Below are positions 1 through 8,937 of a stretch of 62,588 bases of DNA, one piece after another. A program made the position numbers and the translations under genes. Source of the DNA: GCA-2733415 sp049614485 (GTDB lineage: Bacteria > Bacteroidota > Bacteroidia > Flavobacteriales > Flavobacteriaceae). The stretch spans positions 1 through 62,588 of the forward strand of contig JBMZDR010000013.1 in assembly GCA_049614485.1 (NCBI GenBank). The letters run 5' to 3'. The notes under the pieces are model-generated. The model ran no database searches, was not told the origin of the DNA, and saw only the letters and a list, made by a program, of their open reading frames with translations. Numbering within the stretch: the stretch's first letter is position 1; every line of letters starts with the position of its first letter.

Positions 1-905
1 GCTTGACGTGGTAATATTTTAAAACAATTATCTACAAACTGCTTGTACTTTGTAAATGTTGTTCCTTTTAAAATACGCTCACCTCCATAACGAGAATCAT
101 TAAACAAGGTATGTCCAATGTGTTTCATATGCACACGAATTTGGTGTGTTCTACCAGTTTCCAATTCACACTCTACCAATGTCACATAACCAAAACGCTC
201 CAACACTCTGTAATGCGTAACCGCTGGTTTTCCGTATTCTGCTTCATCGCCTGTATACACAGTGTTTTGCAATCTGTTAGTATGGTGCCTCCCTATATTC
301 CCTTCAATAGTTCCTTCATCTTCATTTACATGTCCCCAAACCAAGGCGTGGTACTTACGCTCCGATGTTTTATCAAAAAACTGTTTTGCTAAATGCGTCA
401 TTGCTTGTTCAGTTTTAGCAACCACTAACAAACCACTAGTATCTTTATCAATTCTGTGCACCAAACCTGGGCGGTCATCAGAATTAGTTGGCAGATTATC
501 AATATGATGAATTAACGCGTTTATTAAAGTACCTGAATAATTTCCGTGACCTGGATGTACAACCATTCCTGCTGGCTTATTCACCACTAATAAATCATCA
601 TCTTCATAAACGATATCTAACGGAATATCTTCACCTACCAAAAGGTTTTCATATGGTGGATGCTCAAAAAGTACTTTGACCACATCATTTCCTTTCACCT
701 TATAATTTGACTTTACAGCCTTATCGTTAACAAAAATGTTTCCATCTTTTGCTGCTTGTTGAATTTTATTACGTGTAGCGTTTTCAATGAAATTCATTAA
801 AAACTTATCTACTCGTAACGGTTCTTGCCCTGCTGTTGCCGTAAACTTATGGTGCTCATATAGGTCCTTGTTTTCAGGTCCTGTTTGTTCTGTATTCTCT
901 ATCAT
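1..905 (-). CDS. rluD: RluD-family 23S rRNA pseudouridine synthase (3' end cut by window edge)
   Basis: This enzyme isomerises uridines in 23S rRNA (RluD modifies helix 69 in Escherichia coli). About 301 codons are visible from ATG at 905 and the C-terminus lies outside the window. An S4 RNA-binding domain covers about residues 28-80, and the catalytic motif HRIDKDTSG starts at residue 150, with Asp153 as the expected nucleophile. The downstream GRTHQIRVHMKHIGH block is typical of the RluA/RluC/RluD group. The start lies two bases after the stop of the PASTA gene, so the two are probably co-transcribed. RluD is preferred over RluA or RluC because of the S4 domain and the neighbourhood; the exact target is inferred. 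Confidence 0.93.
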   Translation of the reverse strand, partial: MIENTEQTGPENKDLYEHHKFTATAGQEPLRVDKFLMNFIENATRNKIQQAAKDGNIFVNDKAVKSNYKVKGNDVVKVLFEHPPYENLLVGEDIPLDIVYEDDDLLVVNKPAGMVVHPGHGNYSGTLINALIHHIDNLPTNSDDRPGLVHRIDKDTSGLLVVAKTEQAMTHLAKQFFDKTSERKYHALVWGHVNEDEGTIEGNIGRHHTNRLQNTVYTGDEAEYGKPAVTHYRVLERFGYVTLVECELETGRTHQIRVHMKHIGHTLFNDSRYGGERILKGTTFTKYKQFVDNCFKILPRQ

Positions 906-907
906 AT

Positions 908-1513
908 CTATTGTGCAACCTGAGATGTTCCCTCAGTAGTTGTAGCTCCTTTTTCTCCGTAATTTAACTCTCCATCACCCAACACTAAATCTATTACAGA
1001 AGTATATGGTAATTTATCATTTTCATTAATAGTTTTTCCTTTATGCAATAACCCCATAACAGCATCTTTTGCAAAGTGTGGCTTGTAGGTTATGTTCCCA
1101 ATTTTAAATCCAATTGCTTTAAGCGTGCTTTCTGCTTGACGTTGTGTTTTATCATTTAAATTTGGAATTCTTACCAATCGGTATTCTGATTTATTAACAC
1201 TTACATATATTTTTCTTCCTGATTTTACTTTTGCACCAGCAATCGGGTTTTGCTCAACAATAGCTTCTTTTGGAAATTTAGGATTGTAATCTTTATATTC
1301 AATATCTCCTAAAACCAAACCTCTTTCCTCTAACAAGCTTTTAGTTATATCTAGTTTTTTCCCTTCTAAATTAGGAACTTCAGTAAACACATCATGATTT
1401 GTTGTGCTTGCCATCCATCGTGAAAATGCAAATAATATAACTCCAAATACAACAATTGCCAACCCAATCTGAATTAGGAATGCTTTGCTAAAAATAAATT
1501 TTAAAAGACCCAT
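908..1513 (-). CDS. Membrane-anchored PASTA domain protein
   Basis: The protein has 201 residues: a short cytoplasmic start, one membrane segment at about residues 10-32, and an extracytoplasmic part with two PASTA-like repeats (about 43-108 and 112-179), the first ending in the typical NPIAGAKVKSGRKIYVSVN pattern. PASTA domains bind peptidoglycan fragments or act as spacers in PknB-type kinases and penicillin-binding proteins. Here the domain stands alone with no kinase or transpeptidase. It is the first gene of a unit with rluD and is divergent from ddl, so a cell-envelope role is plausible but unproven. The low-complexity tail after residue 185 is rich in Gly, Thr and Glu. A -7 box sits 18 bp upstream of the ATG. 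Confidence 0.88.
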   Translation of the reverse strand: MGLLKFIFSKAFLIQIGLAIVVFGVILFAFSRWMASTTNHDVFTEVPNLEGKKLDITKSLLEERGLVLGDIEYKDYNPKFPKEAIVEQNPIAGAKVKSGRKIYVSVNKSEYRLVRIPNLNDKTQRQAESTLKAIGFKIGNITYKPHFAKDAVMGLLHKGKTINENDKLPYTSVIDLVLGDGELNYGEKGATTTEGTSQVAQ

Positions 1514-1530
1514 ACTTTTTATTTAGAGGA

Positions 1531-1538
1531 CAAATATA
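1531..1538 (-). promoter_or_regulatory. Bacteroidota -7 box (TATATTTG) for the PASTA-rluD unit
   Basis: On the minus strand the sequence reads TATATTTG, a full match to TAnnTTTG. It is about 18 bp before the ATG at 1513. I see no clear -33 TTG element at the usual spacing, so this is a sequence-motif call only. Confidence 0.5.
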
Positions 1539-1545
1539 ATAATAG

Positions 1546-1553
1546 TATTTTTG
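1546..1553 (+). promoter_or_regulatory. Bacteroidota -7 box (TATTTTTG) for ddl-coaD
   Basis: TATTTTTG matches TAnnTTTG and lies 53 bp before the ddl start. It sits next to the opposite-strand box for the PASTA gene, so the two promoters are back to back in a 93 bp divergent spacer. Confidence 0.5.
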
Positions 1554-1606
1554 TTAACACGCATTATGGTTCATAATGACATTTTTAATTCAACTATTAA
1601 CAACAA

Positions 1607-2584
1607 ATGAATACAATTGCAGTATTGATGGGTGGATATTCTAGTGAATATCAAATTTCTTTAAAATCCGGAAACGTCGTTTATAACGCCATAAAAAAAC
1701 ACTGTAATGCCTACAGAGTTCATCTTTTAAAGAACAAATGGGTTTATGTTGATGATAATAACAACGAGTTCCCTATTGACAAAGGAGACTTTTCCGTAAT
1801 TGTTGATTCGGTAAAAATCACCTTTGACTGCGTGTTTAATACTGTTCACGGCACACCAGGCGAAGACGGTCATATGCAAGGGTATTTTGCCTTGCTGGGT
1901 ATTCCGCAAACAAGTTGTGATATGTACCAAGCGACATTAACATTTAATAAACGAGATTTACTATCTGTATTACGCCCATACAATATTCCAATGGCAACTT
2001 CTGTATTTTATGACAACGGTGATGTTATTGACAGTGCAGCCATCACAAAAAAGGTTGGACTACCATGTTTTGTAAAAGCAAATAGAGCTGGCTCTAGTTT
2101 TGGTGTTTCTAAAGTGTACAATACCGAAGACATTCCTGATGCAATTGCAAACGCTTTAAAAGAAGATTCTCAAGTATTAATTGAATCTTTTTTAGAGGGC
2201 ACTGAAGTTTCGGTAGGTGTTATCACTTATAAAGGAAAAGTGACCGTATTACCAATTACTGAAATTGTTTCAGAAACTGATTTTTTCGATTACAAAGCAA
2301 AATACGAAGGTCTGTCTCAAGAAATTACACCAGCCCGAATTTCTGATGCTCAAACTTCAGAGGTTAGTAAGTTAGCCAAACATATTTATGAATTATTAGG
2401 TATGTCAGGGTTTTCAAGAGCTGATTTTATTTTTCACAACAATGTTCCTCATTTTATAGAAATAAACACAAATCCTGGTCTGTCTTCAGAAAGTATTTTG
2501 CCAAAACAAGCAGAAGTTGCAGGCATTTCACTTACAGATCTATTTATGAGTACTATTGAAGAGGCTCTCAATAAAAAAGCGTAA
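1607..2584 (+). CDS. ddl: D-alanine--D-alanine ligase
   Basis: It joins two D-alanines with ATP to make the dipeptide used in peptidoglycan precursors, in the cytosol. The 325-residue length fits the family. The N-terminal HGTPGEDG motif is at residues 81-88. The ATP-grasp core includes VKANRAGSSFGV near residue 160, and the magnesium-binding block EINTNPGL lies near residue 290. The common form of that last block is EVNTxPG, so this is a mild variant. The gene is 23 bp before coaD on the same strand, and the two probably form one transcript. It is divergent from the PASTA protein, which supports a shared cell-wall context. Confidence 0.95.
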   Translation: MNTIAVLMGGYSSEYQISLKSGNVVYNAIKKHCNAYRVHLLKNKWVYVDDNNNEFPIDKGDFSVIVDSVKITFDCVFNTVHGTPGEDGHMQGYFALLGIPQTSCDMYQATLTFNKRDLLSVLRPYNIPMATSVFYDNGDVIDSAAITKKVGLPCFVKANRAGSSFGVSKVYNTEDIPDAIANALKEDSQVLIESFLEGTEVSVGVITYKGKVTVLPITEIVSETDFFDYKAKYEGLSQEITPARISDAQTSEVSKLAKHIYELLGMSGFSRADFIFHNNVPHFIEINTNPGLSSESILPKQAEVAGISLTDLFMSTIEEALNKKA

Positions 2585-2607
2585 TTTTATATTCTGAATA
2601 GTTCACA

Positions 2608-3066
2608 ATGAAAAAAGCAGTTTTCCCGGGGTCATTTGACCCTATTACTTTAGGCCATCAAGATATTATTTTAAGAGCCGTGCCCTTATTTGACGAAATA
2701 GTAATTGCTATAGGAATTAACGACGCTAAAAAATACATGTTTACTTTAGACGAACGTGTTCAGTTTATAAAAGACACCTTTAAAGAAGAACCTAAAATAA
2801 CTGTAAGCACCTACTCTGGTCTAACTATAGACTACTGCAAAGATATTAATGCTGATTATATGCTACGAGGCTTAAGAAACCCTGCCGATTTTGAATTTGA
2901 AAAAGCAATTGCAATTACAAACAAAAAACTATCCGGTATTGACACCTTATTCTTGTTAACAAGTGCTGAGACATCTTTTATCAGCTCAAGTATTGTACGT
3001 GATGTGCTACGTAACGGTGGTGACTACACTATTTTAGTGCCAGAAAACGTCAGAGTAAAATCGTAA
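2608..3066 (+). CDS. coaD: Phosphopantetheine adenylyltransferase
   Basis: It makes dephospho-CoA from 4'-phosphopantetheine and ATP, the penultimate step of coenzyme A synthesis. The 152-residue protein is of typical length. The nucleotidyltransferase motif TLGH is at residues 14-17 after the start MKKAVFPGSFDP, and the second signature ISSSIVRD is near residue 125. It follows ddl by 23 bp and precedes a GNAT gene by 41 bp, with no terminator in between, so read-through from the ddl promoter is likely. Confidence 0.97.
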   Translation: MKKAVFPGSFDPITLGHQDIILRAVPLFDEIVIAIGINDAKKYMFTLDERVQFIKDTFKEEPKITVSTYSGLTIDYCKDINADYMLRGLRNPADFEFEKAIAITNKKLSGIDTLFLLTSAETSFISSSIVRDVLRNGGDYTILVPENVRVKS

Positions 3067-3107
3067 CTTTTTTCACCTAAACCTTCAACACTAAATTATT
3101 CATAAAC

Positions 3108-3590
3108 ATGATAAGACCTGTGTGCTTGAATGATGCGAAAGCCATTACTGATATTCACAACTACTACATACTACATTCAATTGCTAACCTTGAAGAACAT
3201 TGCACACCCGTTTCTGTAATTGAAGACCGGATTAAAACTACTACAACAGATTTTCCTTGGCTGGTTTATGAACACCACAATGACGTTATTGGTTATGCTT
3301 ATGCCAATGTTTGGAAACCGCGTTCTGGCTATAGACAAACTGCCGAAACAACAGTTTATCTAAAGCACAATATTCCACAGCGAGGCATTGGAACTGCACT
3401 TTACGAAGAATTGATTAAGCAATTGAAAGACCTTTCTTTTAAAGAATTAATTGGCGGCATTTCATTACCCCACCCCCAAAGCGTTGGATTACACGAAAAA
3501 ATGGGCTATAAAAAAGTGGCTCATTTTAGTAACGTTGGTTATAAATTTGGACAATGGGTAGATGTAGGCTACTGGCAATTGTCGCTTTAA
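3108..3590 (+). CDS. GNAT N-acetyltransferase, phosphinothricin acetyltransferase-like
   Basis: The 160-residue protein is one GNAT domain. The acetyl-CoA pyrophosphate loop QRGIGTALY starts at residue 91, and the N-terminal IRPVCLNDAKAITDIHNYY resembles the Pat/MnaT group, which acetylates phosphinothricin, methionine sulfone or similar amino-acid analogues. The substrate cannot be read from the sequence. It is the last gene before the shared terminator at 3591-3644 and probably part of the ddl-coaD transcript. Confidence 0.88.
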   Translation: MIRPVCLNDAKAITDIHNYYILHSIANLEEHCTPVSVIEDRIKTTTTDFPWLVYEHHNDVIGYAYANVWKPRSGYRQTAETTVYLKHNIPQRGIGTALYEELIKQLKDLSFKELIGGISLPHPQSVGLHEKMGYKKVAHFSNVGYKFGQWVDVGYWQLSL

Positions 3591-3644
3591 ACCATAAAAA
3601 AAAAGCCTCAAACATAAGTTATGTTTGAGGCTTTTTTTTATGGT
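3591..3644. terminator. Bidirectional rho-independent terminator
   Basis: A 54 bp near-palindrome: 13 bp GC-rich arms at 3605-3617 and 3619-3631, flanked by an A-run on the left and a T-run on the right. It serves the convergent GNAT and SulP genes. Confidence 0.9.
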
Positions 3645-3651
3645 TTTTCAA

Positions 3652-5286
3652 CTATATAAAATCTCCGTTTGCCATAACGTGGTAACGCGGATCGTCAATA
3701 TCTTCTATTATAGCACTCATCAATTTTGGAGATGCTTTAACCATTAAGTTTTTACAATCTTCCGAAAGGTGTTTTAACTTAACTTGCTTCCCTTCTTTCT
3801 CGTACTTCTCAATCAAATTAAACAATGCTTCTAATGCTGAATGGTCAGACACACGAGATTCTAAGAAATCAATCTCTACATTATCTGGATCATTCTTAAC
3901 ATCAAACTTCCCATTAAAGGCTTGAATACTTCCGAAGAATAAAGGGCCGAAAATTTCGTACACTTTAGTTCCATCATCTTTAATACGTTTACGCGCTCTA
4001 ATTTTCTTAGCATTCTCCCAAGCAAACACTAAAGCAGAAATGATCACTCCCACGAAAACCGCAATTGCCAAATCATATACAACTGTAACTGCTGACACTA
4101 TAACTAACACCGCTGCATCTGCTTTTGGTATTTTCTTTAAAATTCTAAAGCTCGACCACGCAAATGTTTCTATAACCATCATAAACATGACACCAACCAA
4201 AGCTGCAATTGGCACCATTTCAATATACTTATCTGCAAATAAAATAAATGACAATAACGTTACAGCCATCATGATTCCTGATAAGCGACCTCGTCCACCA
4301 CTATTAATATTAATAACAGTTTGCCCGATCATTCCACATCCTCCTGTTCCACCAAACAAACCACTTACAATGTTTCCTGCTCCCTGAGCTACGCACTCAC
4401 GGTTTCCTTTACCTCTAGTTTCTGTTAATTCATCAACTAAATTCATTGTCATTAGAGTTTCAATTAAACCAACTGATGCAGCTAAAAATGCAAATGGTAA
4501 AATAAATGTGAACGTGTCTAAGTTAATTGGTAAGTTTTGCCACAGCTCCATATTTGGTGTTGGAAATTCTCCCTTTAAACCAGTTCCTCCACCTTCAATG
4601 ATATATGACCCTACGGTACTCACATCCAATCCAGTAAATACAACTATTAATGTAGTAATTAATATAGCTGTTAAAGCTGCAGGTATTTTTTTTGTTAATT
4701 TTGGCAACCCCCAGATAATCCCCATGGTTAAGGCAACCAAACCAAGCATCGTGTACAATTCTGTACCTTGCATGTATTCATTGATGTAACTTTTAACACC
4801 TGAAGCTGATGTTTCTAATTTTTTGTGTGTAAACATTTTTACTTGAGCCCAAAAAATTACTATTGATAATCCGTTAACAAACCCCATCATAACTGAATGT
4901 GGTATTAGTCGTACAAATTTCCCTAGTTTAAAAACTCCAGCTAATATTTGAATAACTCCCATAAGAATAACACAGGCCATTAAATAAAATATCCCCATGT
5001 TTTCAACAGGTTGATCAAACAGCATCCCTTTTGTATGCCCCTCTGCAATCATAGACACAAAGATAACCGCAACCGCACCTGCAGCCCCAGAAATTAAACC
5101 CGGACGGCCACCAAAAACTGCTGTAATTAATCCAATCATAAAAGCTCCAGATAATGCCATTAACGGATTAATTTGTGCCACAAAGGCAAAAGCAACAACT
5201 TCCGGTATCATTGCCAACGACACGGTCATTCCTGCTAAAATATCGTTTTTAGCGTTTTCTGTATGTTTCTGAATTAATGCATTCAT
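3652..5286 (-). CDS. SulP family anion permease with STAS domain
   Basis: This 544-residue inner-membrane protein belongs to the SLC26/SulP family (sulfate, bicarbonate or other anion transport). About ten to twelve hydrophobic segments fill residues 15-415, starting with the conserved block around AMIPEVVAFAFVAQ and including FGGRPGLISGAAGAVAV. A cytoplasmic STAS domain occupies about 425-530. No sulfate-activation genes or carbonic anhydrase are beside it, so the substrate is open; bicarbonate uptake is common for marine relatives but this is inference. It is monocistronic between the terminator at 3591-3644 and a divergent spacer with a -7 box at 5350-5357. Confidence 0.93.
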   Translation of the reverse strand: MNALIQKHTENAKNDILAGMTVSLAMIPEVVAFAFVAQINPLMALSGAFMIGLITAVFGGRPGLISGAAGAVAVIFVSMIAEGHTKGMLFDQPVENMGIFYLMACVILMGVIQILAGVFKLGKFVRLIPHSVMMGFVNGLSIVIFWAQVKMFTHKKLETSASGVKSYINEYMQGTELYTMLGLVALTMGIIWGLPKLTKKIPAALTAILITTLIVVFTGLDVSTVGSYIIEGGGTGLKGEFPTPNMELWQNLPINLDTFTFILPFAFLAASVGLIETLMTMNLVDELTETRGKGNRECVAQGAGNIVSGLFGGTGGCGMIGQTVININSGGRGRLSGIMMAVTLLSFILFADKYIEMVPIAALVGVMFMMVIETFAWSSFRILKKIPKADAAVLVIVSAVTVVYDLAIAVFVGVIISALVFAWENAKKIRARKRIKDDGTKVYEIFGPLFFGSIQAFNGKFDVKNDPDNVEIDFLESRVSDHSALEALFNLIEKYEKEGKQVKLKHLSEDCKNLMVKASPKLMSAIIEDIDDPRYHVMANGDFI

Positions 5287-5349
5287 ATCTTTAAAATCTT
5301 TTGATTTTCAAACAATTAACCTTCTGTTAACCCATTTTATTTAAGCGTG

Positions 5350-5357
5350 CAAAAATA
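5350..5357 (-). promoter_or_regulatory. Bacteroidota -7 box (TATTTTTG) for the SulP gene
   Basis: On the minus strand TATTTTTG matches TAnnTTTG, about 64 bp before the SulP ATG at 5286. The rest of the 179 bp divergent spacer is AT-rich without other clear signals. Confidence 0.45.
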
Positions 5358-5465
5358 GTGTTATTTATAAACTAAACAACCCTATTACAATATTGATTGA
5401 GTTTTTTAGTTAATTTTAGTCTTTATTAAAAAAACTGAAACATTACTTTATAAGCAACTTGCTGT

Positions 5466-7187
5466 ATGAAAAAATTGATTTTTGTTATCATACCATTTCT
5501 TTTTCTAACTTCTTGCGAAGCCCCTCATACTAATAGAGGTTTTGAAACAGTGTTTGAAACATCTCATGGTAAAGAAACTCCAACGTATCATGACCTTATT
5601 ACTTACTATGAAAATTTAGCCGATGCATTTTCAGAAATTAAAATAGAAACTATTGGTGAAACAGACTCTGGTGAACCGCTACATTTAGTGTGGTATAACT
5701 CTAAAGGCATCTTTAACAACAATTCAAATGCAAGACTGTTAATTAACAATGGTATTCACCCTGGTGAATCTGACGGAATTGATGCAACCATGTTATTATT
5801 TAGAGATTTAGCTCTTGGTAAAATTACCGCTCCGAAAAACACAACAATAACAACAATACCTGTATATAATGTTGGCGGATGCTTAAACAGAAACTCCGCT
5901 ACACGAACCAATCAAAACGGACCAAAAGAATATGGTTTTAGAGGCAACGCCAGAAACTTTGACTTAAATAGAGACTTTATAAAGTCTGATACTAAAAACG
6001 CAAAAACATTCGCAGAAATTTTTCATAAGGTAAATCCGGATGTTTTTATAGACAATCACGTGAGTAACGGTGCAGACTATCAATATGCAATTTCACATTT
6101 ATTTACACAACACAACAAACTCGGTGGGGTTTTAGGCAATTATCTACACCAACAATTAATGCCAAATTTAGAAAATGATTTAAAAACTAAAAACATTCCT
6201 ATCACCCCTTACGTGAATGTTTGGGGCACAACCCCAGAATCTGGCTGGTCACAATTTATGGACTACCCAAGATACTCCACAGGTTACACAACCTTATTCA
6301 ATACTTTAGGCATGATGGTAGAAACTCACATGCTAAAACCTTACAAACAACGTGTTGAACAAACTTATGAATTGATGCAATCTATGTTAACTCTAGTTGA
6401 TAATGACTATAAAAACATTAAAAACTTAAGACAACAACAATTCGATTCTTACAAAACTACGGATGATTATGTTTTAGACTGGAAAGTAGACTCCACAAAA
6501 ACAACTACTTTAAATTTTAAAGGGTATGAAGCTAATTATACTGACAGTAAAGTAACTTCAGGAAAACGTTTGTTTTATAACAAACAAAAACCTTATACTA
6601 AAGAAGTTACATATTATAATTATGTAAAACCTAAAAACTCTATTGCTATACCAAAAGGGTATGTGATTCCGAAAAATTGGCACCGTGTTATTAATTTGCT
6701 AAAAATCAATAATATTGAAATGACTGAACTTAAACAAGATTCAACTCTAACTGTTGAATCATACAAAATAGACGATTACAAAACAGTTTCCTCTCCTTTT
6801 GAAGGACATTATATGCACTACAATACTGAAGTGAAAACAACTATTAAAAACATATCTTTCAAAAAAGGTGATTACCTAATTAACACAAAACAACCTAATA
6901 TTAGATATCTTTTAACAACTTTGGAACCACAGGCACCAGATTCATTTTTTAACTGGAATTATTTTGATACAATTTTACAGCAAAAAGAACATTTTTCCGC
7001 ATATGTTTTTGAGGATAACGCCGAGATATTATTAAATAACACCCCTGAACTTAAAGCTCAATTTGAAACTAAAAAGTTAGACAGTGTATTTGCCAATAAC
7101 AGTTATTTACAATTGGACTGGATTCATAAAAACAGTCCCCATTATGAAATATCTCATTTACAATACCCAATATACAGGATGTTTTAA
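5466..7187 (+). CDS. M14 family zinc carboxypeptidase lipoprotein
   Basis: This 573-residue protein is predicted to be an exported lipoprotein: the signal peptide ends in the lipobox LTSC with Cys17. The M14 zinc ligands are H98 and E101 (NNGIHPGESDG) and H198 (FIDNHVSNG). Arg169 in DLNRDF and Glu286 in MMVETHM fit the substrate-binding and catalytic positions. About 280 residues after the peptidase domain are of unknown function. It probably trims peptides at the cell surface or in the periplasm. The stop codon overlaps the stop of the convergent NUDIX gene by four bases and there is no terminator hairpin between them. Confidence 0.9.
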   Translation: MKKLIFVIIPFLFLTSCEAPHTNRGFETVFETSHGKETPTYHDLITYYENLADAFSEIKIETIGETDSGEPLHLVWYNSKGIFNNNSNARLLINNGIHPGESDGIDATMLLFRDLALGKITAPKNTTITTIPVYNVGGCLNRNSATRTNQNGPKEYGFRGNARNFDLNRDFIKSDTKNAKTFAEIFHKVNPDVFIDNHVSNGADYQYAISHLFTQHNKLGGVLGNYLHQQLMPNLENDLKTKNIPITPYVNVWGTTPESGWSQFMDYPRYSTGYTTLFNTLGMMVETHMLKPYKQRVEQTYELMQSMLTLVDNDYKNIKNLRQQQFDSYKTTDDYVLDWKVDSTKTTTLNFKGYEANYTDSKVTSGKRLFYNKQKPYTKEVTYYNYVKPKNSIAIPKGYVIPKNWHRVINLLKINNIEMTELKQDSTLTVESYKIDDYKTVSSPFEGHYMHYNTEVKTTIKNISFKKGDYLINTKQPNIRYLLTTLEPQAPDSFFNWNYFDTILQQKEHFSAYVFEDNAEILLNNTPELKAQFETKKLDSVFANNSYLQLDWIHKNSPHYEISHLQYPIYRMF

Positions 7188-7786
7188 AGTGCGTTTAAGT
7201 ACGCTTCAGTAAGTAACACAACATTGGCATAAGAGTTATTCAATGCTGATTTCGCTTGCTCATTAGTTTTCCATACTGCTTGAGTAATCCCCTCTTCTAA
7301 CTGAGGTGTTAAATTACCCGAATAATCTGTATTCATTAAATACCAATGGGTTACTTTTAAATTATACTTGCCTTTATTTCTATAAATATGATACGTTTCC
7401 TGTAAGAATTTATCAATTGAAAGATTTTTTACTCCAGTTTCTTCTTCCACCTCACGTAAAGATGTGGTTTCAATATTTTCACCTTTTTCTGCTCGTCCTT
7501 TGGGCAAATCCCACTTTTTATTACGCTCAATAAACAACAATTCATTTTTATCGTTCTTTACCAAACCGCCACCAGCATTTATATACCCCATGCGCTCTTT
7601 AAACAAAGATAAAAGTTTTTCTTTTTTAGGATGATACAAGTACACTTCTTTAAAATCACTACGGTGTAATTTTCGAATCACATACTCCATATCAACACTT
7701 TTTAAAAGAAAGACTTTAAAGCCAGATTCTTTCATTACAGTACTTGTTAAAATAATTGGCCTGTCATTAACAAAAATTTTATACAT
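7184..7786 (-). CDS. NUDIX hydrolase
   Basis: The 200-residue protein has an N-terminal part of about 70 residues without a recognised fold and a NUDIX domain after it. The NUDIX box spans residues 97-119 (G-x5-E-x7-REVEEETG), with all catalytic glutamates present. It should hydrolyse a nucleoside diphosphate linked to another group; the substrate is unknown. It is convergent with the M14 gene and divergent from pyrE with a 94 bp spacer. The same domain layout is common in Bacteroidota (family knowledge). Confidence 0.9.
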   Translation of the reverse strand: MYKIFVNDRPIILTSTVMKESGFKVFLLKSVDMEYVIRKLHRSDFKEVYLYHPKKEKLLSLFKERMGYINAGGGLVKNDKNELLFIERNKKWDLPKGRAEKGENIETTSLREVEEETGVKNLSIDKFLQETYHIYRNKGKYNLKVTHWYLMNTDYSGNLTPQLEEGITQAVWKTNEQAKSALNNSYANVVLLTEAYLNAL

Positions 7787-7868
7787 TTTGAGCTAAGAAA
7801 TTGAAGGTTATACCGGATAAAGTTAAGCTATTTTTATATTCATACGCAATTATAATCTAAAAAATATG

Positions 7869-7876
7869 TAGTTTTG
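7869..7876 (+). promoter_or_regulatory. Bacteroidota -7 box (TAGTTTTG) abutting the pyrE start
   Basis: TAGTTTTG matches TAnnTTTG and ends only four bases before the pyrE ATG at 7881. A start of transcription a few bases downstream would give a leaderless or nearly leaderless mRNA. Confidence 0.5.
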
Positions 7877-7880
7877 CAAC

Positions 7881-8528
7881 ATGATATTAGACAAAGACAT
7901 CGCTAAAAAAACGGCAGAATTGTTATTACAAATTAATGCCATTAAATTACAACCCAGCCAACCTTTCTCTTGGGCTTCTGGCTGGAAATCGCCTATCTAT
8001 TGTGACAACAGAATCACATTATCTTTTCCAGAGGCAAGAACTTTTTTAAAACAACAGTTAGCCAAACAGGTTGTAGCTGCTTATGGCAAACCAGATGTTA
8101 TTGCTGGTGTTGCTACGGGTGCTATAGCAATAGGCGCTTTAGTTGCTGAAGAGCTAAACATACCTTTTGTGTATGTAAGGCCTGAGGCTAAAAAGCATGG
8201 TAGAAAAAATCAAATAGAAGGATTTTTAGACACTAATAAAAGTGTTGTTGTTGTAGAAGACCTGATTAGCACAGGAGGAAGCAGCTTAAAAGCCGTAGAT
8301 GCTTTAAAAGCTCATGGCGCAAATGTAAAAGGTATGATTGCCTTGTTTACTTACGGATTTGACATTGCGTCTGAAAACTTCAAAAATGCTGACGTTATTT
8401 TACACACATTAAGCAATTACGACAATTTAATAGAACAAGCCGCTGACACCAATTATGTGTCTGCTCAGGAAATAGACACCTTAAAAGAATGGAGAGCAAA
8501 TCCTTCTGAATGGAACACTATTTGCTAA
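7881..8528 (+). CDS. pyrE: Orotate phosphoribosyltransferase
   Basis: It converts orotate and PRPP to orotidine 5'-phosphate in pyrimidine synthesis. The 215-residue length is normal. The PRPP-binding motif VVVVEDLISTGGSS lies near residue 115, and the lysine-rich catalytic loop EAKKHGRKNQIEG precedes it. It is followed 22 bp later by an SRPBCC gene on the same strand, probably in one transcript. The upstream -7 box is so close to the ATG that the mRNA may lack a leader. Confidence 0.97.
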   Translation: MILDKDIAKKTAELLLQINAIKLQPSQPFSWASGWKSPIYCDNRITLSFPEARTFLKQQLAKQVVAAYGKPDVIAGVATGAIAIGALVAEELNIPFVYVRPEAKKHGRKNQIEGFLDTNKSVVVVEDLISTGGSSLKAVDALKAHGANVKGMIALFTYGFDIASENFKNADVILHTLSNYDNLIEQAADTNYVSAQEIDTLKEWRANPSEWNTIC

Positions 8529-8550
8529 GTATACCAAAAACATAAAAAAA

Positions 8551-8937
8551 ATGAATATAGAAGGGAATAAAGTAATCATTAACAAACCAAAAGCTGAAGT
8601 TGTAACATTTTTAACTAAAATGGAAAACTTTGAACAGTTAATGCCAGAGAATACTAAATTTGAAGTTTTAGGAGAGGATATCTTTTTATTTGGATTAAAA
8701 GGAATGCCAGAAATTAAACTAAAATTAAAAGAACACACTGAAAACAAAGTTGTTTTAGGAGCAGCTAGTGATAAACTTCCATTTACACTTACTGCTAACT
8801 TAACAGAAATTGACGCAACTAAAACAGAAACAAGCTTATCATTTGAAGGTCAATTTAACGCCATGATGGCAATGATGGTTAAAGGACCAATCACAAAATT
8901 TGTAGGGCAATTATCTGAAAAACTTGGTACTATTTAA
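8551..8937 (+). CDS. SRPBCC family protein
   Basis: The 128-residue protein looks like a small helix-grip (START/Bet v1-like) domain, with a start like polyketide cyclase/dehydrase or SRPBCC members (NKPKAEVVTFLTKMENFEQLMPE). Such proteins hold hydrophobic ligands. No ligand or partner can be named. It follows pyrE by 22 bp and its stop codon overlaps the stop of the convergent birA by four bases. Confidence 0.8.
   Translation: MNIEGNKVIINKPKAEVVTFLTKMENFEQLMPENTKFEVLGEDIFLFGLKGMPEIKLKLKEHTENKVVLGAASDKLPFTLTANLTEIDATKTETSLSFEGQFNAMMAMMVKGPITKFVGQLSEKLGTI

Noticed and set aside
111..679. Several short plus-strand open frames near the left edge
   Set aside because: They lie opposite rluD, whose S4 domain and catalytic motif are plain on the minus strand.
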